Positions 35,951 to 44,900 of a DNA stretch of 64,000 nt are shown one piece after another. Under the pieces are notes generated by a model. It was not told the DNA's origin. It ran no database searches and was given only the letters and a program-made list of their open reading frames with translations. The stretch comes from an uncultured Phycisphaerae bacterium (GTDB lineage Bacteria; Planctomycetota; Phycisphaerae; UBA1845; PWPN01): the NCBI GenBank assembly GCA_938005315.1, contig CALLOB010000003.1, positions 1-64,000 of the forward strand. Direction: 5' to 3'. A program made the position numbers and the translations under genes. Position 1 is the stretch's first letter; every line of letters starts with the position of its first letter.

Positions 35951-38161
35951 ATGGTCGCCGGCCAGGAATCAGAGGCTCTGCTGACGCTCTCGGCGTCGGT
36001 GTCTGCCGGCGTGCTTCTGGTGGCCCTGTCGCGGCGGCTGAACCTCTCGGCCATCGTGCTGCTGCTGGCCGGGGGCGTGCTCCTGGGACCGCAGTGCCTG
36101 GGGCTGGTCCACCCCGACAGCCTCGGTCAGGTGCTGCGGCCTCTGGTGTCGCTGTCGGTGGGGCTGATTCTCTTCGAGGGCGGCCTGTCGCTCGACCTGC
36201 AGGGCTACCGCTCGGCCTCGAGGGTCATCATCCGCCTGCTGACCGCCGGTGTGCTGGTCACCTGGTTGTGCACCGCGCTGGCGGCGAGGCTGCTGTTCGG
36301 CTTCGATATGGGCTTTGCCGTGCTGACCGGCAGCCTGGTGATCGTGACCGGCCCGACGGTGATCGTGCCGCTGCTCAAGCGTATCAAGGTCCGCCAGCCT
36401 CTGCACAGCATCCTGCACTGGGAAGGCGTACTGATCGATCCGATCGGCGTGTTCATCGCGATTCTCTGCTTCGAATGGGTCGGCGGCGGGGGCCAGTCGG
36501 CCCTGGGGCTTTTCCTGATGCGGGTGGTGGCCGGAGGCGCCCTGGGACTGGCCGGAGGCGCCGTCATGGCCTGGCTGATCCGGCGGCGGCTCGTCCACGA
36601 GGAGCTGATCGCCATCGTGCCGCTGGCCCTGGCGGTGCTGGTTTTCGCGCTCAGCGAGACCGTGGTGTCCCAGTCCGGGCTGCTGGCTACCACCACCGCC
36701 GGCTTCGTGCTGGGGGCGTCGCGCCCGGTGGAACTCAGGCAGATCCGGCTGTTCAAGGCTGCCATCACCGACCTGCTCATCGGCGCCTTATTCGTGGTCC
36801 TGGCCGCCCGGCTGGGCCCCGGGCAGTTCGCCGCCTTCGGGCCCCGGGGCGCGATCCTGGTCGCGGCGGTGATGCTCGTGGTCCGCCCGCTCAACATCCT
36901 GGCCTCCACGCTCGGCGAGCCGCTGGACTGGCGCCACCGGGCCTTCCTGGCGTGGGTGGCCCCGCGCGGCATCGTCGCGGCCTCGATGTCCTCGCTGTTC
37001 GCCCTCGCCCTGGCCGGGCGCGGCATCGAAAACGCCGCCTTTCTGGAGACCTTCACCTACTCGGTGATCGTGAGCACCGTGCTGGTGCAGGGCCTGACGG
37101 CCGGCCCGCTGGCCGGGGCACTCGGGCTCAGCCGGCCCGCGGCGACGGGCTGGATGATCGTCGGCGCCCATCGTTTCGGGCAGCGCATCACCGGCTTCAT
37201 CAACGAGGCCGCCGGTCTCCCGGCGGTCCTGGTCGACACCAACCCCCGCGCGGTCCGCGAGGCCCGGCAGGCCGGCCTGATCGCCCTGGCCATGGACGCC
37301 CGCGACGTGGAAGGTGCCGAGGACCGGCCGGAACTCCAGGGAATCGGTCACCTCCTGGCCCTGACCGACAACGAGGATCTCAACAACCTGTTGTGCCGCC
37401 GCTGGGCCGGAAACCTCGGACGCTACCGCGTGTTCGGATGGCACTCGGCCGTGGGCGCCGCCGACAGCGATCCGGAGGCCGCGTCTTCCATGATCTGGCA
37501 GCACCTGCCCAGGCCCTCGGTGCTCAGCAGCGACCTCGATCAGCAGCGGGCCACGTTGACGCTCGTCGATCTTCCCGGCCAGGCTGTTCCGCCGCGCGGC
37601 ACGCTGGCCCTGGCCGGCCGGGGACGTGTCGTCCTGGACCCTCCGGCCAGCAGGCCCGCTCCCGCCGGCCTCAACCGCGCGTTGGTGATGGAACGGCGCG
37701 GCAGCTACCTGATCGAGGCCCTGCGACCTGAACTGTTTCTGTGCCTGGAAACGCGCGATCTGGCCGAGCTTCTGGCCGCCATGGTCGACCGGCTGGTCTC
37801 GGTCGTGCCGCAATTGCCCGGCGGCGAGCTGCTGCGTGAACTGCTGGAACGCGAGAAAGTGTTCTCCTCGGCAATCGGCTCGGGCGTCGCGATTCCCCAC
37901 GTCTACCACCGCGCGGTGCAGGCCCGGCTGTGCGCCCTGGCGCGGGTCTCGGAAGCCCTGGATGTGGCGGGAATGGATGGGGCGCCGGTGCGTCTGGTTT
38001 TCCTGCTGGTGGGTCCGCCCGGCGACCCCCAGGGCCACCTGGCATTGATCGCCGAGATCGCACGCGTGGTGTCCGACGCCCCCACCCGGGCGCGGCTCCT
38101 GGAGGCCGCCACCTTCGACGCCGTGCTCGGTGCGATCCGCGCGGCCCCTCCGGGGGCGTGA
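35951..38161 (+). CDS. Cation/proton antiporter fused to RCK-like and PTS EIIA-like domains
   Basis: 736 residues. ATG 35951 has GAGG 7 nt upstream; ATG 35936 is the alternative. The membrane domain (about 1-385) is CPA1-like, with LILFEGGLSLDL, VTGPTVIVPLLKRI and HWEGVLIDPIG. Next comes a TrkA-N/RCK-like domain (400-500, MIVGAHRFGQRITGF ... LVDTNPRAVREARQAG), usual in Na+ or K+/H+ antiporters gated by nucleotides. The last 150 residues resemble a PTS EIIA type-2 domain, with the phosphorylatable His about 650 in SGVAIPHVYHRAV. A regulated exchanger sensing phosphotransfer state is inferred. No EI or HPr is nearby. Confidence 0.82.
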   Translation: MVAGQESEALLTLSASVSAGVLLVALSRRLNLSAIVLLLAGGVLLGPQCLGLVHPDSLGQVLRPLVSLSVGLILFEGGLSLDLQGYRSASRVIIRLLTAGVLVTWLCTALAARLLFGFDMGFAVLTGSLVIVTGPTVIVPLLKRIKVRQPLHSILHWEGVLIDPIGVFIAILCFEWVGGGGQSALGLFLMRVVAGGALGLAGGAVMAWLIRRRLVHEELIAIVPLALAVLVFALSETVVSQSGLLATTTAGFVLGASRPVELRQIRLFKAAITDLLIGALFVVLAARLGPGQFAAFGPRGAILVAAVMLVVRPLNILASTLGEPLDWRHRAFLAWVAPRGIVAASMSSLFALALAGRGIENAAFLETFTYSVIVSTVLVQGLTAGPLAGALGLSRPAATGWMIVGAHRFGQRITGFINEAAGLPAVLVDTNPRAVREARQAGLIALAMDARDVEGAEDRPELQGIGHLLALTDNEDLNNLLCRRWAGNLGRYRVFGWHSAVGAADSDPEAASSMIWQHLPRPSVLSSDLDQQRATLTLVDLPGQAVPPRGTLALAGRGRVVLDPPASRPAPAGLNRALVMERRGSYLIEALRPELFLCLETRDLAELLAAMVDRLVSVVPQLPGGELLRELLEREKVFSSAIGSGVAIPHVYHRAVQARLCALARVSEALDVAGMDGAPVRLVFLLVGPPGDPQGHLALIAEIARVVSDAPTRARLLEAATFDAVLGAIRAAPPGA

Positions 38162-38182
38162 CCGCGCCCGCCGGTACGCCGC

Positions 38183-39283
38183 TCAGGCGTCGGACATGGC
38201 CAGCTTCACCACCTCCGGCAGCACCCGCAGCGTCTCGAGGAACTCGGCGTCGCCGGCCAGCTCCAGGACTGCGGCCGCCGGCATCGCCAGCAGGTCGATC
38301 TCCACTCTCGGGGCGTAGCCCAGCAGGGCCAGGATGGCATCGGTCACCTGGATCATGGCCCGGGGGCGGCGGTGCGACTCGTCGGCGTCCTCCCGGCCGT
38401 GGTGCGCGCGGATGATCTCGCCGATCTGCGCCGGCAGCTTCCAGTGCTCGGCGATCATCTCGCCCATCAGCTCGTGGTACTCCTGGCAGAGGTACTCGAA
38501 CAGCGCGTCGGGCACCGGCCGGCCGGTGGTCGCGGTCACCTGGGCGCAGGAACGCAACACCACGACCTTGCCGATGTCGTGCAGCAGCCCCAGGAGGAAG
38601 GCTTCCTCCTTGGGGACGCCCAGCCGGTCGGCCAGCGTCGCCATGATGTAGGCCGAGGCCAGTGACTGCTTCCAGAGTACTTCGCCGCGCGACTGGCCGC
38701 CTCTGCCCCCGACCGCCAGGGTGACATGCTTGACGCTGCGGCTGATCATGAACGACCGGATGCCCTTCATCCCCAGCCGGGCCAGCGCCGCGTCCAGCGC
38801 GGTCACCTTGTTGACGCCCCCGTAGGCCACCGAGTTCGCCCGGCGCAGCAGGTCGGCCGAGATCACCTGGTCCTGCGAGACCAGCCGGGCGATGTCGCGC
38901 ATGTTGCTGGTCTCGCTGCGGGTCAGCAGCAGGACCTGGTGGGGGATGTGCGGCAGGTGCGGCAGTTCGATGTCCGGATCGCTGAGCGTCTCCTCCAGGG
39001 AGCGGAGGATGCCCGCCTCCACCTCCTGGCCGGCGCTGTTGAGGTCCGGCCGCGGCAGCACCGGCAGATCGATCACCCCGGCCCCCCGGGGCTTCCACCA
39101 GCAGGCGGCCTCGTCCACGACCGGCGGTTCAGGCTCCCGCGCGGCCCCAGGCAAGACCCGCGGCAGACGCCCGGCCGGCGGACGCTCGAGCACCGCCGTG
39201 CCGCCCCGTTCGGACCGGCGCGGCCCGGCCGGCCCCTCCGGCCTGCCATGCCACCAGTCCGAGATCGCTGACCAGAATGACAT
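38183..39283 (-). CDS. HDOD domain signalling protein
   Basis: 366 residues from the ATG at 39283 (MSFWSAISDWWHG), preceded by CAGGGTG. After a ~100-residue low-complexity N-terminus the HDOD domain runs about 110-330: LPHLPHIPHQVLLL, SQDQVISADLLRRANS, LGLLHDIGKVVVL (the HD pair), HELMGEMIAEHWKLP and AHHGRED. HDOD domains are HD-fold signalling modules, often without phosphodiesterase activity. No output domain is fused. The flanking YhaM protein is also an HD-fold protein. The signal is unknown. Confidence 0.88.
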   Translation of the reverse strand: MSFWSAISDWWHGRPEGPAGPRRSERGGTAVLERPPAGRLPRVLPGAAREPEPPVVDEAACWWKPRGAGVIDLPVLPRPDLNSAGQEVEAGILRSLEETLSDPDIELPHLPHIPHQVLLLTRSETSNMRDIARLVSQDQVISADLLRRANSVAYGGVNKVTALDAALARLGMKGIRSFMISRSVKHVTLAVGGRGGQSRGEVLWKQSLASAYIMATLADRLGVPKEEAFLLGLLHDIGKVVVLRSCAQVTATTGRPVPDALFEYLCQEYHELMGEMIAEHWKLPAQIGEIIRAHHGREDADESHRRPRAMIQVTDAILALLGYAPRVEIDLLAMPAAAVLELAGDAEFLETLRVLPEVVKLAMSDA

Positions 39284-39591
39284 GCTTACACCCTGAGCCC
39301 GGATGTCCGGAGTCAAGAATACGAAACGCCGGCTGAGCGGAGCGCCGGAAATCGGCGCCCGGAAGGCCGTACGGGCCCGATAACTCCCGGGTCCGGCCGC
39401 CCTTTCCCGCACCGGGACCGCCGGAAAGACCCCCGGGCCGGTCCCCCGTGGAAGATCGGCAGATCCGCCCCCGAGTTCCTCTTGTTTTCCAGCAGGTCCG
39501 GTCCCGTTTGGCCGATCCCCAACGGGAGCACCGCCGCCGCGCCCCCCGGGGCCCGGCGGCCGATGCCGTCGCCCGCTGGAGGATGCAAGGC

Positions 39592-39822
39592 ATGGAATTC
39601 CGGATGAACGTCACCGTCGAAGTGAACCGTCAGGAGGATGCCATCACCGTCAAGGTTCCCGTGCCCCTCCAGATCGTCTATCAGTCCGGCCGATGGCAGG
39701 CCCAGTCCGCCGATCCCCCGGTGGCCACGGATTTCGTCGAAAGCCTCGAGGAGGCCCTGGTCGGAGGGGTCAAGGAGGTCATGGCCGAGATCCAGGCCGG
39801 CGCGGTGGCCCGGGTGGACTGA
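39592..39822 (+). CDS. Small hypothetical protein
   Basis: 76 residues. A GGAGG at 39578-39582 lies 9 nt before the ATG at 39592, which supports real translation. It alternates beta-prone residues (NVTVEVNRQEDAITVKVPVP) with an acidic C-terminal helix (TDFVESLEEALVGGVKEVMA). There are no known motifs, no leader and no membrane helix. It converges with the YhaM gene and diverges from the HDOD gene. I do not recognise it. Confidence 0.55.
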   Translation: MEFRMNVTVEVNRQEDAITVKVPVPLQIVYQSGRWQAQSADPPVATDFVESLEEALVGGVKEVMAEIQAGAVARVD

Positions 39823-39842
39823 AGCCGATCCGCCGGCGGCGA

Positions 39843-40862
39843 TCAGTCCCGCGGCCGGGAGCCGGTCACGTCCTTCTTGTAGATCCTGGTCTCCAGCGCC
39901 CGCACATACTCCGTCCAGTCGCTGGCCGGATCGGGGTCGGCCTCGATGCGCTCCTTGAACATCTGCAGCTTGGCGTCCAGGTTGTCCAGGTAGTGCAGCG
40001 CCACGGCTTCGGGCATGGCTGGCAGCTTGGGGCTGCCGAACTCGTACTGTCCGTGGTGGCTCAGCACGATGTGCTCCAGTGCCGCCTTCAGCTCCGCCGG
40101 AAAAGGCCGGCCGGACTCCTGTTCCACCGCTTTGATCTTCTCCTCGATCCACACGATCGCCTTGACGATGTGCCCGACCAGCTGCCCCTCGTTGGTGTAC
40201 TGGAAACTGGTCTCGTACGTCAGCTCGTCCGTCTTGCCCAGGTCGTGCAGCAGGGCCCCGGCCAGCACCAGGTCCAGGCTCACCATCGGGTAACGCGGCA
40301 CCACCAGCAGGGCCAGCTCCAGCAGGTTGCAGGTGTGCTCCAGAAGCCCCCCGATGAACGCGTGGTGCATCTGCACCGCCGCCGGAGCCTTGCGGAAGCG
40401 GTCCATCAGCGGCTCGTCGCGCACGAACTGGGCCACCAGGGCCAGCAGGTGCGGGTTGCGGATCCCCCGGAGGATCTCCTTGACCCGCTCGAACATCGCG
40501 TCGATGTCCCGCGACGTCCGGGGCATGAAATCCGACAGGTCGATTCCCGCCGGGTCCACCGGACGCATCGCGTCGACGATGAACTGCAGGGACCCCTTGT
40601 AGTTCTCCACCCGGCCCTTGAAACGCATGAAGCCGCCTTCGGGCATCTGCTGGAACATCGGCTCGGTGGCCTGCCAGACCCGGGCCAGCAGCTGCCCCGT
40701 GCGGTCACGCAGCACCGCGTGAATGTAGAGCGAGCCGTTGGTCGTGGTCCGCAGGTCCTTGGCGTCGATCAGGAAGACCTGGTCCTCCAGCAAATCTCCG
40801 GCGGCCAGCTGGTTGACGAACTTGCGGGGCTTTGGGGCCGACCTGGCCGGGGAGGTGCTCAT
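39843..40862 (-). CDS. YhaM-like 3'-5' exoribonuclease (OB fold plus HD domain)
   Basis: 339 residues. An N-terminal OB-fold nucleic-acid-binding part (about 20-110, VFLIDAKDLRTTTNGSLYIH, RVWQATEPM) is followed by an HD domain with HHAFIGGLLEHTCNLLELAL, LLHDLGKTDEL and VLSHHGQYEFGSPKLPAMPEA. That layout and wording are those of YhaM/CBF1, a 3'-5' exonuclease acting on single-stranded nucleic acid. The ribosome site CAGGAG is 5 nt before the ATG. A candidate promoter lies about 100 nt upstream. It is the single gene of its unit. Confidence 0.85.
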   Translation of the reverse strand: MSTSPARSAPKPRKFVNQLAAGDLLEDQVFLIDAKDLRTTTNGSLYIHAVLRDRTGQLLARVWQATEPMFQQMPEGGFMRFKGRVENYKGSLQFIVDAMRPVDPAGIDLSDFMPRTSRDIDAMFERVKEILRGIRNPHLLALVAQFVRDEPLMDRFRKAPAAVQMHHAFIGGLLEHTCNLLELALLVVPRYPMVSLDLVLAGALLHDLGKTDELTYETSFQYTNEGQLVGHIVKAIVWIEEKIKAVEQESGRPFPAELKAALEHIVLSHHGQYEFGSPKLPAMPEAVALHYLDNLDAKLQMFKERIEADPDPASDWTEYVRALETRIYKKDVTGSRPRD

Positions 40863-40957
40863 GAGTACTCCTGAAAAAGCGTGAAGCCGCGCCCGGCACG
40901 GTCGCCCGACGCTCGTGCGCTGCGGCCGGTCGTCCGGGCGGTCGTCCGCACCGGCAG

Positions 40958-40986
40958 AGCTTAGCCTTTGCCGCGACCGCCGCCAA
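40958..40986 (-). promoter_or_regulatory. Candidate promoter for the YhaM-like gene
   Basis: On the minus strand: TTGGCG (40981-40986), 17 nt, TAAGCT (40958-40963), about 95 nt before the start codon. Confidence 0.4.
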
Positions 40987-41021
40987 GCCGCGCCCCGCAG
41001 GCCGTGTGGGGGCCGAAGATC

Positions 41022-41202
41022 GGAGGGCCCCGCTCCGTCGGGGCCGAAAACTGGAGGGCCCCGCTCCGTCGGGGCCGAAAACTGGAGGGCCCCGCTCCGT
41101 CGGGGCCGTGAGAAAGGTCATGCGACGAGCCACAGGATCGGGGACGCGACGCAGCGCGTCCCTCCAGGGCCGAAAATCGGAGGGCCCCGCTCCGTCGGGG
41201 CC
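41022..41202. repeat. REP-like cluster R5
   Basis: Five units: B plus at 41022-41045, 41053-41076 and 41084-41107 (exact 31-bp tandem step), A minus 41142-41165, B plus 41179-41202. The spacer between the third B and the A is a variant of the one in R4. It occupies the gap between the divergent YhaM and peroxiredoxin genes. Confidence 0.9.
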
Positions 41203-41312
41203 TCAATCCGGCACAGGGCATGCTTCGTACCACCCTTCGCCCGGTGATCCGTCTATCATCATGTGTCACCGGTCCGGACACCCGACGCCCGGCCCGGGAC
41301 GGGAGGATCATC

Positions 41313-41930
41313 ATGATGCCCGCCTCACCCCCCTTCATGAACGTCGCCTCAGCCCCCCTCGCGGCATTCCGCCTGTCCGGATGCCTTCTTCTGGTCCTGG
41401 CCGGCTGCAGCACGAACGAGTCTTCCACCTCCGACCAGGCGGCCTCCGCGCCGGCCGCGTCCCGTCCCGTTCAGGGCGGCCTCCCGCCCCGCGACGACCT
41501 GATTCCCGTCGGCTCCAGGGCCCCGGACTTCACCGCCGAGGATCACCTCGGCCGGACGGTGTCCCTGGCCGAGCTGCGCGCCGCCGGCAAGGTCGTCCTG
41601 GTCTTCTACCCGGCGGACTTCACGCCCGGATGCACCCGCCAGCTCTGCGACATCCGCGACGACTGGTCCGCGTTCACGCACCGCGACGTGGCCGTGCTCG
41701 GCGTCAACCCCGCCGGCCGCGAGAAACACGCCGAATTCGCCGCCCGGCACAACTTCCCGTTTCCGCTGATCGTGGACGCCGGCTCGGCCATTGCCGCCGC
41801 CTACGGGGCCGCCGGAACCTTGTTCACGCAGCGGACGGTCTACGTGCTGGATTCCGACGGCACCGTGCTGCTGGCCGAACGCGGCATGGTTCCCCACGAC
41901 CGCATCTTCGCGGCCTGCGACCGACGCTGA
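41313..41930 (+). CDS. Lipid-anchored peroxiredoxin (AhpC/TSA, BCP-like)
   Basis: 205 residues. The ATG at 41313 follows GGGAGG by 6 nt. A leader ends in the lipobox LLVLAGC (Cys about 31), then a Ser/Ala-rich linker. The thioredoxin-fold domain (about 62-200) has VGSRAPDFTAEDHLGR, LVFYPADFTPGCTRQLC with peroxidatic Cys and a second Cys five residues on, the atypical 2-Cys BCP pattern. It reduces peroxides, here probably at the membrane outer face, so an exported reductant is needed. A -10-like TATCAT is at 41254-41259. It converges with the ESX-like operon. Confidence 0.88.
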   Translation: MMPASPPFMNVASAPLAAFRLSGCLLLVLAGCSTNESSTSDQAASAPAASRPVQGGLPPRDDLIPVGSRAPDFTAEDHLGRTVSLAELRAAGKVVLVFYPADFTPGCTRQLCDIRDDWSAFTHRDVAVLGVNPAGREKHAEFAARHNFPFPLIVDAGSAIAAAYGAAGTLFTQRTVYVLDSDGTVLLAERGMVPHDRIFAACDRR

Positions 41931-41965
41931 TCCCTGGCCGCCTTTGGCCCGGTGCGACTGGTGCG

Positions 41966-44900
41966 TCAATCTCCGCAGCGGCCGGCGATCCGGTCCAGGA
42001 ACGCCTCGTCGGGCGGGCCATAGGGGCGGAACTTTTCCAGCACGCCCTGCTCCTCGCTGTAGTAGACCGCGCGGTGAAACCCGAGCCGGTTGGCCAGCGG
42101 CGAATCGATCAGCGTGCTGGAGTCCGCGGCGCTCATCTGGAAGAGCACCCGGTGGTCGAACTCGCGCAGCGTCTGGCGATCAAGCGTACGCTCCAGGGTC
42201 GCGGCGGTGTCGGCCCAGACGATGAAGTGGATGCCCAGGCCGGGCCCCTCGCGCAGCAGCTCGGCCAGTCGCAGATCCGGCCGGGGTTCGGCCTCGGCCT
42301 CGCCGCGGGTGAAGCTGAAGTCGTCCTCGCGGCGGCGCAACATGCGGAAGCGCTGCAGGCCGTTGATCAGCACGTAGATGCCCTGCGTGCCGCGTTCATC
42401 GCACGCCAGGCAACGCTGCATCTCGGCGGCCAGGCGTTCAAAGGCCTGCGGCACGTCGCGGTATTCGACGACCTCCAGCGGCCGGCCCAGACGGGCGGCG
42501 GTCCGCTCGATCCTCCCGGCCACCGGGGCGTCCGGCGGGCTGCCGTCCAGCAGGATGAAGCGCAGGTCGCCGGGACTGTGCTGGGCCGCCAGGCCGACCA
42601 GAGCGGCGCAGATCATCGCCGCCGCGGCGTCGTCCCTCTGGCCGACCAGCAGCAGATTAGCTCCGCTCTGCCGCCGCAGCACCGCGCAGGTCGGCTCCTT
42701 GATGGCCACGGCCTCGCCCAGCCAGATGCGGTCGGCTCCGGCGACGGCGGTGCGCCGGGCGACCTCCGGGTCGGCCAGGAAACTGTTGCGTTCCATCGCG
42801 GCCGGGGCGTTGCCCTCGAAGACCACCGGCGCAGGCCGGTGCACGCCCTGCCGGCGGGCCATTTCGGCGACGCGGTCGAGCTGTCGGTCGCGCACTTCGT
42901 CGGACAGCCAGGCGGTCTGGAAGGGGCTGTTGCCTTCCACGCGCCCGCCGGCGTCGTTGTAGATCGCCTCGCCGGGCCGCGACAGCAGCCGGGCGGCGGT
43001 GTTCTCGTCGTCGAGGATGAGCTGCGAGTCGGCCTCGGAGCACTGCAGGGCGATGCGCACGGCCATCTGCCCGATCGTGCTGCGCGGCAGGCCGGAGGTG
43101 CCGCCGAGGGTCTGCGAGCCGAGGATGACGTGGATGCCGAAGGCCCGGCCCTGGCGCACCAGCCGGTCCAGGAGGATCGCCGCGTCCTGGGCGAGCTTGT
43201 CGTCCTCGGAGAAGAAGACCTGGAACTCATCCACGATCAACAGCGTCCGCGGCAGCTTGCGACCGGTGGCCGACCGCCAGGCGGCCAGGTCCTGCGCGCC
43301 GGCCGAGCGGAACATCGCCCCGCGGCGGTCCATCTCCTCGTCCAGCCGCTGCAGCACGCTGAGGCCGAACTCGCGGTCGCTCTCGATGGCCACCGCCCGG
43401 GCATGGGGCGGCTCGTGCGTGGCGTAGGTCTTGAACTCCACGCCTTTCTTGAAGTCCACGAGATAGAACTCGACCTCGTCCGGCGGATACCAGAGCACCA
43501 GGTTGGTGATCAGAACGTGCAGCAACGTCGACTTGCCCGAGCCGGTCTTGCCGGCGATGAGGGCGTGCTGGGCGACGCCGCGCCCCAGACGCAGATACTG
43601 CAGCCGGACGGCCCCGCTGCGCCCCACGGGCACGCGCAGCTCCTCGCGGCTCTCCAGCGACCAGAGCCGCTCCTGGTCGGGGGCGATGACCTCGAAGGGC
43701 ACCTCGACGCGCAGCGAATCCCGGGCGGCCCGGCCCGCGGCGTGCATCAGGCGGGTCAGCAGCTCCTCCGGCGGCCCGGCGTCGAGCGCCAGCGGCACGC
43801 GGTCCAGCCCCGGCTCCTGCCAGGACCAGCCGCCGGCGGTACGGGACACATGCACGCTGTGGGCCCGCAGATCCTCGATCTGGAAACCGGCCGGCAGCGG
43901 CTGGCGGCGGTCGTGCACCACCAGGGCGTGCACGCCGCAGCGGGGCCCGCTGCTGACGATGCTGCACAGGCGGCGGGCGGTCTCGTCGGTGAAGTGCGTG
44001 GGGAAGTTCGCCACCACCAGGAAGCGGTACGGCTCGGCCAGCTCGCCGGCCTGGCGGTTGTACTCCTCGATGGTCCGGAACTCGTTGCGCAGGTACTTCT
44101 GGATGACGTTCTCCATGTGCCCGGTGAGATTCGCCAGCTGCTGCTCGATGTGCAACGGCTCGGTCCAGATCCGGCCGCCGACCAGCGACTCGTCGTGGTC
44201 GGCCAGATGCATGAAGCCGGCGAAATTCTCGCCCAGCCCCACCGGATCGACGATCGTGAATCGCACCCGGCCCGGCGGCAGGGCGGTGACCAGCCGCACC
44301 ATCACCGAACGCAGCGCGCCGATGGCCTCGGAAAGCCCCTGCTGGTCGGTCTCGATCAGCAGCGACGCCCGGCCGCTCAGGTCCAGCAGCGCGGGAAAGA
44401 TGAGCTCGCCCGCTGCCGGGACGGCGCCGATCGTCGCCCGTACCGCCGGGTCGATCGCATCCAGATCCAGCCGGCACGTTCCGAAGCGGATCGCGTCCGC
44501 CCCCCCGGCCGACGGCTCCCACTGCTGCCAGACCTCCGCTTCCCACTCCGGCAGCAGACGCCCCAGCTCCGCCGCCGCCTCGCGCAGCCGCTCGATGTCC
44601 GCCGTCGCCTCGCGCCAGCGCTTTTCCAGCGCCGCCCGCGCCGAACCGTGCCGCTCGGCCAGCTCACGCCCGCGATCCGCCCCGCGACGGCGGGCCTGCT
44701 CGATCAGCGCCGTGTAACGCTCGCGCAGGCGGGGGCCGCGGTCGTCATGCGCCTGCGCCACGGATCGCAACCCGTCGTCCCGGCGGGCCTCGATCTCGCC
44801 TTTCACGCGGGCAAAGGTCTCCTCGATTTTCGTCGTGGCCGCCCGGCGCTGTTCGTCCAGGCCGGCCATCATCTGCTCGAACTCCTCACGGGCCTTCCTC

